DNA from: JBEIUL01 sp044356865
GTDB taxonomy: Bacteria > Planctomycetota > Phycisphaerae > Phycisphaerales > SM1A02
Assembly: GCA_044356865.1 (NCBI GenBank)
Contig: JBIKVN010000150.1
Span: 1-7,968, forward strand
Direction of reading: 5' to 3'
DNA: 7,968 nucleotides
Position 1 is the first letter of the stretch. Every line of letters begins with the position of its first letter. Positions 1-5,690 of the stretch are shown here, one piece after another. The notes under the pieces are model-generated. The model ran no database searches. It worked only from the letters and a program-made list of their open reading frames with translations, and was not told the DNA's origin. Both the position numbers and the translations under genes were made by a program.

Positions 1-345
1 CACGTTGCGCCAGCCCTCGTCCTCGGCGCTCGGCGGCGACTGGGTCGAGCCCGCGACCGCACGCACCGAGTACTTGAAGACCGTGCCCGGGATCGCCGAG
101 TTGTCGTTGAAGCTCGGGCTCGGCGAGATGCCGACCATCATCGGAGGCTGCGTTCCCATGCGGCGGAAGACGCGGTAGCCGGTGGCGCCCTCGACGGCCG
201 ACCACTCGACCCGCACCGCGGTCACCAGCGTGCCGTCGGTGGCGGCGACGTTCGCGGGCGGCGTGAGGTCGGCGGCGGCGGTTCCGCAGACGGCCAGGGT
301 GAGGGCGGCGACGAGACGACGGATCGCGCGAGGGGTGGAAAGCAT
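1..345 (-). CDS. Secreted protein with fibronectin type III-like domain (5' part only)
   Basis: The first 115 codons are present; the gene runs off the left edge. Residues 1-25 form a classic Sec signal peptide: a basic start (R6, R9, R10), a hydrophobic stretch at about 11-20, and a likely cleavage after Ala-Ala-Ala at 23-25. Cys20 is not in a good lipobox (L-A-V-C), so a lipoprotein is unlikely. Residues about 29-100 look like one FN3-type beta sandwich: 'PPANVAATDG', then Trp48 in 'VEWSAVEGA', 'GYRVFRR' at 56-62 and 'KYSVRAV' at 91-97. It ends in 'DEGWRNV', a pattern I associate with tandem FN3-like repeats in planctomycete secreted proteins (recalled, not checked), so more repeats probably follow. 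The start at 345 gives the shortest N-terminal region. In-frame ATGs at 369 and 414 are possible but add residues before the signal peptide. No Shine-Dalgarno is visible. Function unknown; an extracellular binding or adhesion role is inference. Confidence 0.75.
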   Translation of the reverse strand, partial: MLSTPRAIRRLVAALTLAVCGTAAADLTPPANVAATDGTLVTAVRVEWSAVEGATGYRVFRRMGTQPPMMVGISPSPSFNDNSAIPGTVFKYSVRAVAGSTQSPPSAEDEGWRNV

Positions 346-352
346 GGGGTCC

Positions 353-358
353 AATCTA
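353..358 (-). promoter_or_regulatory. Possible -10 element of the FN3-protein gene
   Basis: Read on the minus strand this is TAGATT, ending 7 nt before the ATG at 345. A start site 6-8 nt downstream would give a leaderless or nearly leaderless mRNA, which fits the lack of a Shine-Dalgarno. No convincing -35 is seen at 16-18 bp. Confidence 0.25.
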
Positions 359-429
359 TCGAGGGGCATGGGGGCGGTAGGGGAAAGACCGGCCGATTTC
401 GCAGTTTTTCCCATTGGGTTCACCGGCTT

Positions 430-469
430 CGACCACGATCGGGAGACGGTCAAGTGGTCGGGAGACCGT
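430..469. repeat. Interleaved inverted repeats and a 9-bp direct repeat in the intergenic gap
   Basis: The 140-bp gap between the hydrolase stop and the FN3-protein start holds a compact structure. Stem A pairs CGACCAC (430-436) with GTGGTCG (454-460). Stem B pairs ACGGTC (446-451) with GACCGT (464-469). The arms alternate A-B-A-B, the order of an H-type pseudoknot. The 9-mer TCGGGAGAC occurs twice, at 439-447 and 458-466, with a 19-bp period. No T-tract follows on either strand, so it is not a standard intrinsic terminator. It could be an operator with two direct-repeat half sites, an mRNA leader fold, or chance. Confidence 0.4.
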
Positions 470-485
470 GCCGCCGCGATTCGGC

Positions 486-1310
486 TCATGACTCGGGGCC
501 GAGAATCCCGTCGATCGCCTCCCAGTACGCGGCCTGGCCCGACAGCCCCGAGTTGTGCGAGCCCTCGAGCTCGACCAGCCGGGCGTCCGGGTTGAGCGTC
601 GCGAGCGTCCGCCCGTGGGCGACGGGAATGATCTCGTCGGCGGTCGCGTGCAGGATCAGGATCGGCACCCGAAGCCCGGGCAGCACCTCGTCGGTGCGGT
701 AGGGGTCGCGCACGAAGACCGGCGGCACGCCGAACCGCCCGGCGAACGAAGTGACGCTCGTGAACGGCGACTCGAGGACGAGACCCGCAAGCCGGTCGCC
801 CCCCGAAAACCGCCCCGCGACCTGCGCCGCGACGCCGCTGCCGAGCGAGCGGCCGTGCAGCAAGAACCGCGTCGCTCCCGTCGCCGCACATGCCTCGTCG
901 ATCGCCCGCACGACGTCCGGCACGATCCGCGCCTCGGACGGCGTGCCCGGCGTGCGGCCGTAGCCGCGGTACTCGGGCAGCACGACGTTGAAGCCGCGGC
1001 GATTCCATTCCCTCGCCTCGAAGCGCGCATCATCGATGAGCTCAGCGTTCCCGTGCAGGAAACAGACCAGTCCGCGCGAGGGCTGCGCGGCCGTCCGCAC
1101 CAGCCACGCCTCGGTCCGCACGCCGTCGTCCTGCGTGATCCATATCCGCTCGACGTCGCCTTCCGCCGCGATCGCGGCCTCGGGCAGCCCCGGCCCGGCC
1201 ATCGCGGCCGGATAGAGCATCTTCCCCTGCATCGACCAGAGGAGGACGCACCAGGCGAGGTAGAGACCGACGGCCACGGCGAGAAGGATCATCGTCGAGC
1301 GGACCTTCAC
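486..1310 (-). CDS. Membrane-anchored alpha/beta hydrolase (ABHD13/17-like serine hydrolase)
   Basis: A 274-residue protein of the alpha/beta-hydrolase fold. Residues about 7-27 are a hydrophobic N-terminal anchor, so the catalytic domain probably sits outside the cytoplasmic membrane. The oxyanion segment is HGNAE at 86-90. The nucleophile elbow is G-R-S-L-G with Ser155, the acid is Asp225 in 'HATADEIIP', and the base is His252 in 'EGSHN'; the triad is complete. The 'YRGYGRTPG' segment at 114-122 is typical of the ABHD13/ABHD17/YfhR group. Substrate is unknown; an esterase or thioesterase activity on lipid-like esters is a family-level guess. The GTG start at 1310 overlaps the TGA of the upstream transporter gene (GTGA, 1307-1310), and GGAGG lies 4 nt before it, indicating translational coupling. 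A longer frame from an ATG at 1391 exists, but its extra residues are Arg/Gly-rich and lie inside the transporter gene. Confidence 0.9.
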   Translation of the reverse strand: MKVRSTMILLAVAVGLYLAWCVLLWSMQGKMLYPAAMAGPGLPEAAIAAEGDVERIWITQDDGVRTEAWLVRTAAQPSRGLVCFLHGNAELIDDARFEAREWNRRGFNVVLPEYRGYGRTPGTPSEARIVPDVVRAIDEACAATGATRFLLHGRSLGSGVAAQVAGRFSGGDRLAGLVLESPFTSVTSFAGRFGVPPVFVRDPYRTDEVLPGLRVPILILHATADEIIPVAHGRTLATLNPDARLVELEGSHNSGLSGQAAYWEAIDGILGPES

Positions 1311-2602
1311 CCGACCTCCCGACGCGCCACGATCAGCTTGTCGACCCGCACGCCGTCCATGTCGACCACCTCGATCGAGTGCCCGTGCCATTCGGCGCGG
1401 TCGCCCTCGCGGGGGATCCGGCCGAGCAGCTCGGTCACGAGCCCAGCCACCGTGCTCGCGTCGGGCAGCTCGCCCTCGATCGACGGGTCGACCCCGAGCG
1501 TGACCGTGAACTCATGCAGCGGCAGCCGGCCGTCGACGAGCCACGACCGCTCGTCGCGCCGCGTCATGGCCGGGCCTTCGGGTTCGCCGGCACGGCTCAC
1601 GTCGCCGACGATCGCCCGGGTCACGTCGTTCAGCGTGAGCATGCCCTGGGTGCCGCCGTACTCGTCGACGACGAAGGCGAGGTGATTTCGCGATGACCGG
1701 AACTGCTCGAGCAGCCGCAGGGCCGGCATCGTCTCGGGCACGAACATCGGCGGCTGGGCGACGGCGGTGACGGGGAACTCCTTGCCCATGATGAGCCCGT
1801 ACGAGATGAGGTCCTTCACGTGGACGACGCCGACCACCCGGTCGAGGTCGCCGTCGCAGACCGGGAAATGCGAGAACGGGCTCGTGCCGACCAGGACCCG
1901 CACCGTCTCGGTCGGTTCTTTCGCGTCGATCCAGATGATCGCGTTCCGCGGGACCATCAGGTCGCGCACCACGAGGTCGCCGGCCCGCATCGTGCGGTGG
2001 AAGAGCTGCAGTTCCTGCGGCGTGAAGATGCCGGTGCCGGCGGCGCGGGCCATGAGGCTGCGGACGTCGTCTTCCGAGACGTCCTCCGAGGCCGGCGGGC
2101 CGATGCGGAGAAGCCGCAGGATGCCGTCGGTCGACCAGGTCAGGATCCGGACCGGCAGGGCGGTGACCGTCGCGAGGGCCGAGAGCGGCCGGGCGATGAG
2201 CGAGGCGATCGCCTCGGGATGGGCCAGGGCGATCCGCTTCGGCACGAGCTCGCCGACGACGAGCGAGAGATAGGTGATCGCCAGCACGACGAGGACCAGG
2301 GCGATCAGGTCGGCGTAGGGGGCCAGGGCCGGGATCCGGGCCACATACGGCTCGAGCCGGCCCGCGAGCGAGTTCTCGCCGAAGGCGCCGGCGAAGATCC
2401 CGATCAGCGTGATCCCGACCTGCACGGTCGAGAGGAAGCGGGTGGGCTCGCGGGCGAGCAGGAGGGCCTTGGCCGCGCCCTTGCTGCCGGCCCGGGCGGC
2501 CTGCTGCAGCCTCGAGACCCGGCTGGTCATGACCGCGAGCTCGGCCATCGCCAGGATGCCGTTCATCAGGAGCAGCGCGGCAATGAGCAGGACGGCGTCC
2601 AT
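1307..2602 (-). CDS. CNNM/CorC-family divalent-cation transporter (hemolysin-like, DUF21 + CBS pair)
   Basis: A full-length 431-residue member of the CNNM/CorC family, often mis-named hemolysin. Residues 1-190 form the DUF21 membrane domain: a first helix at 3-23, the signature 'FLSTVQVGITLIGIFAGAFGE' region at 56-76, and a helix at about 98-116 leading into 'GELVPKRIALAHPE' at 117-130. A CBS pair spans about 210-335, with 'LMVPRN' at 215-220 opening the first and 'DEYGGTQG' at 313-320 in the second. Residues about 350-428 are the CorC/HlyC C-terminal domain. Characterised relatives export Mg2+ or other divalent cations from the cytoplasm, with the CBS pair binding ATP-Mg; that role is inferred here. 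It is the first gene of an operon with the alpha/beta hydrolase. No Shine-Dalgarno precedes the ATG, which is placed right at the first helix. Confidence 0.95.
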   Translation of the reverse strand: MDAVLLIAALLLMNGILAMAELAVMTSRVSRLQQAARAGSKGAAKALLLAREPTRFLSTVQVGITLIGIFAGAFGENSLAGRLEPYVARIPALAPYADLIALVLVVLAITYLSLVVGELVPKRIALAHPEAIASLIARPLSALATVTALPVRILTWSTDGILRLLRIGPPASEDVSEDDVRSLMARAAGTGIFTPQELQLFHRTMRAGDLVVRDLMVPRNAIIWIDAKEPTETVRVLVGTSPFSHFPVCDGDLDRVVGVVHVKDLISYGLIMGKEFPVTAVAQPPMFVPETMPALRLLEQFRSSRNHLAFVVDEYGGTQGMLTLNDVTRAIVGDVSRAGEPEGPAMTRRDERSWLVDGRLPLHEFTVTLGVDPSIEGELPDASTVAGLVTELLGRIPREGDRAEWHGHSIEVVDMDGVRVDKLIVARREVG

Positions 2603-2678
2603 CGGGAGGGTCGCATGGTAGGGGCGGCCGGTTCCCGGGCGGGGCCCGTGCGGTTACCGTGCGTTTCCTTCTTTCCCC
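2603..2678. promoter_or_regulatory. Divergent promoter region between the CNNM-type gene and the aquaporin gene
   Basis: These 76 bp must hold both promoters. On the minus strand TACCAT (2615-2620) ends 12 nt before the CNNM-type ATG. On the plus strand TACCGT (2655-2660) ends 18 nt before the aquaporin ATG. Both resemble -10 boxes; no good -35 pairs with either. A short GC-rich inverted repeat, CGGGC (2636-2640) with GCCCG (2644-2648), lies between them. Neither gene has a Shine-Dalgarno sequence. Confidence 0.35.
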
Positions 2679-3344
2679 ATGCGACCCTTTTTGGCCGAGT
2701 TCCTGGGCACCTTCTGCCTCGTGTTCGCCGGAACGGCGGCGATCGTCTCGGGCGAGGCGACCGGGGCCCTGACGCACGTGGGCGTATCGCTCTCGTTCGG
2801 CTTGGTGGTCATGGCGATGATCTACGCCTTCGGCGACGCGAGCGGGGCGCACCTCAATCCGGCGGTGTCGATCGGCTTCTGGCTGGCGCGGCGGTTCCCG
2901 ACCCGGGCCCTGCCGGGATACGTCGTCGCGCAGCTGCTCGGGGCGCTCGCGGCGTCCTCGACGGTCGCGTTTCTCTTCCCGACCAGCGAGACGCTGGGCG
3001 GGACCGCGCCGAGCGGGGCGGCGTGGCAATCGTTCCTGCTCGAGGCGATCCTGACCGCGATGCTCATGCTCGTGGTGCTGGCGGTCTCGATCGGTTCGAA
3101 GGAGAAGGGCATCATGGCCGGCATCGCGATCGGAGGCATGATCGCCCTCGCGTCGCTCGTGGCCTGGCCGATTTCGGGGGCGTCGCTGAACCCGGCCCGC
3201 TCGATCGGCCCCGCGCTCGTGAGCGGGCGCACGGATGACCTCTGGATCTATCTCGGGGCGCCCTTCTTCGGCGCGGCGATCGCGGTGCCGATCGCGGCGC
3301 TGGTGTGGGGGAAGGCGCCGGCGCCGCCCGACGAGCCCGAGTGA
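2679..3344 (+). CDS. Aquaporin-family (MIP) channel with an atypical selectivity filter
   Basis: A 221-residue six-helix channel of normal bacterial MIP length. It opens with the family's 'AEFLGTF' at 6-12. The two half-helix motifs are intact: first NPA at 60-62 in 'GAHLNPAVSIGF', second NPA at 171-173 in 'GASLNPARSIGPAL'. Aligning on the NPAs with E. coli AqpZ puts the filter residues at Phe40 (AqpZ F43), Ser159 (H174), Ala168 (T183) and Arg174 (R189). The helix-5 His that narrows water-specific pores is therefore Ser. That suggests a wider pore that may pass small neutral solutes as well as water (inference). The short tail after the last helix is Pro/Ala-rich. The gene is transcribed away from the CNNM-type operon and meets the glycosyltransferase gene tail to tail, 3 nt from its stop. 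No Shine-Dalgarno is seen. Confidence 0.95.
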   Translation: MRPFLAEFLGTFCLVFAGTAAIVSGEATGALTHVGVSLSFGLVVMAMIYAFGDASGAHLNPAVSIGFWLARRFPTRALPGYVVAQLLGALAASSTVAFLFPTSETLGGTAPSGAAWQSFLLEAILTAMLMLVVLAVSIGSKEKGIMAGIAIGGMIALASLVAWPISGASLNPARSIGPALVSGRTDDLWIYLGAPFFGAAIAVPIAALVWGKAPAPPDEPE

Positions 3345-3347
3345 GTT

Positions 3348-4586
3348 TCAGCGAACCGGAGTGGAGGCCGAAGCCAGCGACCGGACCGCCGCGACCACGA
3401 GGTCGGCCGCCTCGGGCCGGGCCGAGGCGAGGGCGGCGCTGCGCATCTTCGCGAGGCGGGCCGGATCGGCGAGGAGATTCCGCACCCGCCAGGCGAGCGT
3501 CGCCGGCGTGTGGCAGGCGATCGCGGCGCCCCACTCGACGAGGTGGGCGAGATTCCGCTCCTCTTGGCCGGGGATCGCGTGGATCGCGACCAGCGGAAGG
3601 CCCGCGGCCCGGGCCTCGCTGCTGGTGAGGCCGCCGGGCTTGCCGACGAGGAGGTCGGCCGCGGCCATCCACGCGTGCATCTCGCGGGTGAAGCCGAGGA
3701 CGCGGACCCGCCGCTCGGCCCCGGGCGGGACCATCTCGGCGAGGCGGGCCCGGGCCGACTCGTTGTGCCCGCAGATCGCGACGATGAAGGCCCCGTCGCG
3801 CAGCGAAAGCAGCGAGCGGAAGGTCTGTTCGACCGGGCCGAGGCAGCAGCCGCCGGTCGAGAAGAGGACCAGCGGCGTCTCGGGCGGCACGCCGAAGCGG
3901 GTGCGGGCGGCGGTGCGGGCGGGCAGGCGGCGGAACTCGGGGGCGATCGGGATTCCCGTCACGCGGATCGACGGCCGTTCGACGCCCGCCGCGGCCATGA
4001 TCTCGCGGGCTTCCTCGCCGGCGACGCACCAGAGGTCGGCGTGCCCGTCGAGCCAGAGGCCGTGGACGTCGAGGTCGGTGACGACGGTGACGATGCGGGT
4101 CGGCAGGCCGTGGCGGCGGCGGAGGTGATGGAGAAGCGACGCGGGCAGGAAGTGCGTGCAGATCGCGAGGTCGGGCGGCGAGCGGCGCAGTTCCGACGCC
4201 CAGCGATGGAGGGCCGCCCGCTCGATCGCGCGGGCGTACCAGCGCGAGGCCCACGGCGCGTCGGCCCGGTCGTAGAGCCAGCCGACCACCCGCGGCGAGC
4301 GCGAGGCGAGGGCGACGTAGGCGTCGCGGTAGATCGCCCGGAAGCCCGGCGCCGCCCGCTCGAGCACGTCGGTCATGTCGAGGTCGGCGGCGTCGCCGAT
4401 CTCGCGCAACGCCGCGACGATCGCCTGGCCCGCCCGGAGGTGGCCGGCCCCGACGCCGGCCGAGAGCACGCTTACGCGGCCGAGTCGCGGGAGGACGGCG
4501 GGGCGGCCGGGTGCGGGGATTCCCGCAGGATTCCCGCCCGGGGCGATCGCTCGAGGTTCCGCAAGGTCAACGCCGGTTCCGGCCAT
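3348..4586 (-). CDS. MGDG-synthase/MurG-type glycosyltransferase (GT28-like)
   Basis: A 412-residue GT-B glycosyltransferase. The core starts at about residue 37 with 'RVSVLSAGVGAGHLRAG', the glycine-rich acceptor-side loop of the MGDG-synthase N-terminal domain (about 38-215). 'VTDLDVHGLW' at 169-178 and 'TGIPIAPEF' at 210-218 are also typical of that domain. The C-terminal nucleotide-sugar domain (about 238-390) shows 'FSTGGCCLGPVE' at 242-253 and the donor-binding 'KPGGLTSSEA' at 316-325. Relatives add hexose to diacylglycerol, or GlcNAc in MurG, at the cytoplasmic membrane face; a glycolipid product is likely but the exact acceptor is unknown. The ATG at 4586 is chosen because GAGGAG lies 8 nt upstream and no good start lies nearer the core. 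A GTG at 4469 would cut off the first beta strand. This start lies 115 nt inside the phosphoesterase gene, and residues 1-36 are a Pro/Gly/Ala-rich, probably disordered leader. Confidence 0.85.
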   Translation of the reverse strand: MAGTGVDLAEPRAIAPGGNPAGIPAPGRPAVLPRLGRVSVLSAGVGAGHLRAGQAIVAALREIGDAADLDMTDVLERAAPGFRAIYRDAYVALASRSPRVVGWLYDRADAPWASRWYARAIERAALHRWASELRRSPPDLAICTHFLPASLLHHLRRRHGLPTRIVTVVTDLDVHGLWLDGHADLWCVAGEEAREIMAAAGVERPSIRVTGIPIAPEFRRLPARTAARTRFGVPPETPLVLFSTGGCCLGPVEQTFRSLLSLRDGAFIVAICGHNESARARLAEMVPPGAERRVRVLGFTREMHAWMAAADLLVGKPGGLTSSEARAAGLPLVAIHAIPGQEERNLAHLVEWGAAIACHTPATLAWRVRNLLADPARLAKMRSAALASARPEAADLVVAAVRSLASASTPVR

Positions 4587-5377
4587 GGTTCGCTCTCCTC
4601 GATCTCGTTCGGGTCGGCGAATCCCTGCCGCACCCGGGCGTTGAACGCCAGCCCGTCGAGCAGCTCGAGGCGCCCGTCGTCGTGCTCGACGAGGGCGGTG
4701 CAGCTCTCGACCCAATCCCCGCAGTTCAGGTACTCGATGCCGCCGACGTCGCGGCGCTCGGCCTTGTGGATGTGGCCGCAGACCACGCCGTGGAAGCCGC
4801 CGCGGCGGGCCTCGTCGACGAGGGCGTCCTCGAAGCGGCTCATGACCGTGCAGGCGCTCTTCACCCGGTGCTTGATCGCCGCCGACAGCGAGTGGTAGGG
4901 CAGGCCGCAGCGCGAGCGGAGCCCGTTCCACACCCGGTTCACGCCCAGCAGCAGGTCGTAGCCGAGGCCGCCGAGCGAGGCGAGCAGGGGGCTCGAGCAG
5001 ACCACGAGGTCGTGGTGGTCACCGTGGGTGACCAGCAGGCGGCGGCCGTCGGCGGTCTCGTGGGCGGAGAGGAGCTCGATTCGGATGCCGCCGATGGAGA
5101 GGCCCTCGTAGGGGCGGGCGGCGTCGTCGTGGTTGCCGGGAATCCAGGTGATCTCGACGCCCTTGCTCGCGAGCTTCAGCAGGCGGCGGACCACGTCGTT
5201 GTGGCACTTGGGCCACTTCCACCGCCGGCGGAGCAGCCCCATGTCGACGATGTCGCCGACGAGGTAGAGCCGGTCGCAGGTGACATGGCGGAGGAAGAAA
5301 CTCAGGTCGGCGGCCCGGCCGGTGCTGCTGCCGAGGTGGACGTCGGAGATCCAGACCGTGCGGAAGCGGTGACGCAT
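4472..5377 (-). CDS. LpxH/COG2908-like calcineurin-type metallophosphoesterase
   Basis: A 301-residue phosphoesterase of the UDP-2,3-diacylglucosamine-hydrolase-like group. All dinuclear metal motifs are present: D12/H14 in 'SDVHLG', D42 in 'GDIVD', N82/H83 in 'PGNHDD', H118 in 'THGD', and H202/H204 in 'GHIHK'. 'WKWPKCHNDVVRRLL' at 53-67 and 'NCGDWVESCTALVEH' at 218-232 mark the subgroup often simply called UDP-2,3-diacylglucosamine diphosphatase. True LpxH function is not shown, since no other lipid A gene is present here. The ATG at 5377 starts directly before the first beta strand; a longer frame from 5464 would add a Pro/Arg-rich stretch encoded in the intergenic region. The C-terminal ~40 residues (from about 262) lie beyond the usual fold and are largely encoded in the overlap with the glycosyltransferase. 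First gene of the operon; no Shine-Dalgarno. Confidence 0.9.
   Translation of the reverse strand: MRHRFRTVWISDVHLGSSTGRAADLSFFLRHVTCDRLYLVGDIVDMGLLRRRWKWPKCHNDVVRRLLKLASKGVEITWIPGNHDDAARPYEGLSIGGIRIELLSAHETADGRRLLVTHGDHHDLVVCSSPLLASLGGLGYDLLLGVNRVWNGLRSRCGLPYHSLSAAIKHRVKSACTVMSRFEDALVDEARRGGFHGVVCGHIHKAERRDVGGIEYLNCGDWVESCTALVEHDDGRLELLDGLAFNARVRQGFADPNEIEESEPWPEPALTLRNLERSPRAGILRESPHPAAPPSSRDSAA
4517..4537. repeat. 11-bp tandem repeat inside the phosphoesterase/glycosyltransferase overlap
   Basis: GGATTCCCGC occurs at 4517-4526 and 4528-4537, giving an 11-bp period on the plus strand. It is in codons of both overlapping minus-strand genes. Because 11 is not a multiple of 3, gain or loss of a copy shifts both frames. 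Removing one copy joins the phosphoesterase frame to the glycosyltransferase frame with no stop: 5377 to 3348 minus 11 nt is 2019 nt, exactly 673 codons. Confidence 0.8.
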
Positions 5378-5389
5378 GGTTGGAGGGTT

Positions 5390-5415
5390 ATCGGAGTGCT
5401 CGATTGGGCTCCGAT
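5390..5415 (-). promoter_or_regulatory. Stem-loop just upstream of the phosphoesterase start
   Basis: ATCGGAG (5390-5396) is a perfect complement of CTCCGAT (5409-5415), with a 12-nt loop. It ends 12 nt upstream of the phosphoesterase ATG. It could be an operator or an mRNA leader hairpin; no T-tract is present. Confidence 0.4.
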
Positions 5416-5452
5416 GGGGGCGGCGCAAGGGTTTGGCGTGTCCCGAAGAGAG

Positions 5453-5628
5453 TTGCCTGTCCAATTTGAGGTCCTGTAACCAAGGCGCGAAGCGTCTTGG
5501 CTGGCTCCGGCCGTGCCTGTCGGTACCGGTACCTCCGGCCAGGAGTTCGCCTCCGAGTTTGCCTGTCCAAATCCAAGTCCAAGTTCAAGTCCTGTAACGA
5601 GCGGTTCAGCCGAGCCGTGCCTGTCCAA
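5453..5628. repeat. Two imperfect copies of a composite intergenic repeat
   Basis: The ordered blocks are: GAGTT(T)GCCTGTCCAA, a short spacer with CAAG/TGAG steps, GTCCTGTAAC, a stem-loop, and GCCGTGCCTGTC. Copy 1 has them at about 5450-5464, 5471-5480, 5480-5500 and 5510-5521. Copy 2 has them at about 5555-5570, 5589-5598, 5599-5614 and 5615-5626. The core TGCCTGTC therefore appears four times, starting at 5454, 5514, 5560 and 5618. Within copy 2 the hexamer TCCAAG repeats at 5572 and 5578 with a TTCAAG variant at 5584. Function unknown. Confidence 0.65.
5480..5500 (+). repeat. Strong hairpin with GAA triloop
   Basis: The 5' arm CCAAGGCGC (5480-5488) pairs with GCGTCTTGG (5492-5500) over nine positions, leaving a GAA loop. 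One pair is G-U in a plus-strand RNA and would be an A-C mismatch in the minus-strand RNA, so the fold favours a rightward transcript. The apex contains GCGAAGC, a sequence known to form an unusually stable DNA mini-hairpin. No T-run follows, so it is not a normal terminator. Confidence 0.6.
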
Positions 5629-5649
5629 ACTTCCGGTCCAAACTTCCGG
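5624..5649. repeat. Perfect 13-bp tandem duplication
   Basis: TCCAAACTTCCGG is present twice in direct succession, at 5624-5636 and 5637-5649, about 50 bp before the terC start. The first copy begins inside the fourth TGCCTGTC element. It looks like a recent slippage duplication. Confidence 0.85.
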
Positions 5650-5684
5650 CCGATCCCCGGAACAAGCCTCCGCGTTTATCGGAA

Positions 5685-5690
5685 TACACT
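5685..5690 (+). promoter_or_regulatory. Possible -10 element of the terC-like gene
   Basis: TACACT ends 12 nt before the ATG at 5703, in a locally AT-richer stretch (TTTATCGGAATACACT). No good -35 is seen. It would give a leader of only about 5 nt, consistent with the absence of a Shine-Dalgarno. Confidence 0.3.

Noticed and set aside
1311..1391. Upstream ATG start for the alpha/beta hydrolase
   Set aside because: It adds 27 Arg/Gly-rich residues inside the transporter gene; the GTG at 1310 has a Shine-Dalgarno and a coupled stop/start overlap.
1512..3029. 505-codon minus-strand open frame spanning the CNNM-type gene and the aquaporin
   Set aside because: Arg/Pro/Gly-rich low-complexity translation, out of frame with the recognised transporter and antisense to the aquaporin.
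1820..3238. 472-codon plus-strand open frame antisense to the CNNM-type gene
   Set aside because: Compositionally biased shadow that runs through a divergent promoter region; no recognisable motif.
3314..3325. Perfect palindrome GGCGCCGGCGCC near the aquaporin 3' end as a terminator
   Set aside because: It lies inside the coding sequence, has no T-tract, and encodes ordinary Ala/Pro/Gly-rich tail residues; likely a GC-composition effect.
3510..4898. 462-codon plus-strand open frame antisense to the glycosyltransferase
   Set aside because: Shadow frame rich in Gly/Arg/Asp/Glu; the opposite strand carries intact glycosyltransferase and phosphoesterase motifs.
5378..5464. Longer N-terminus for the phosphoesterase starting at 5464
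   Set aside because: The extra 29 residues show no fold pattern and are encoded in a region with a stem-loop; Met at 5377 directly precedes the first beta strand.
5450..5650. CRISPR array
   Set aside because: Repeats are short, degenerate and irregularly spaced, with no uniform spacers and no cas genes nearby.
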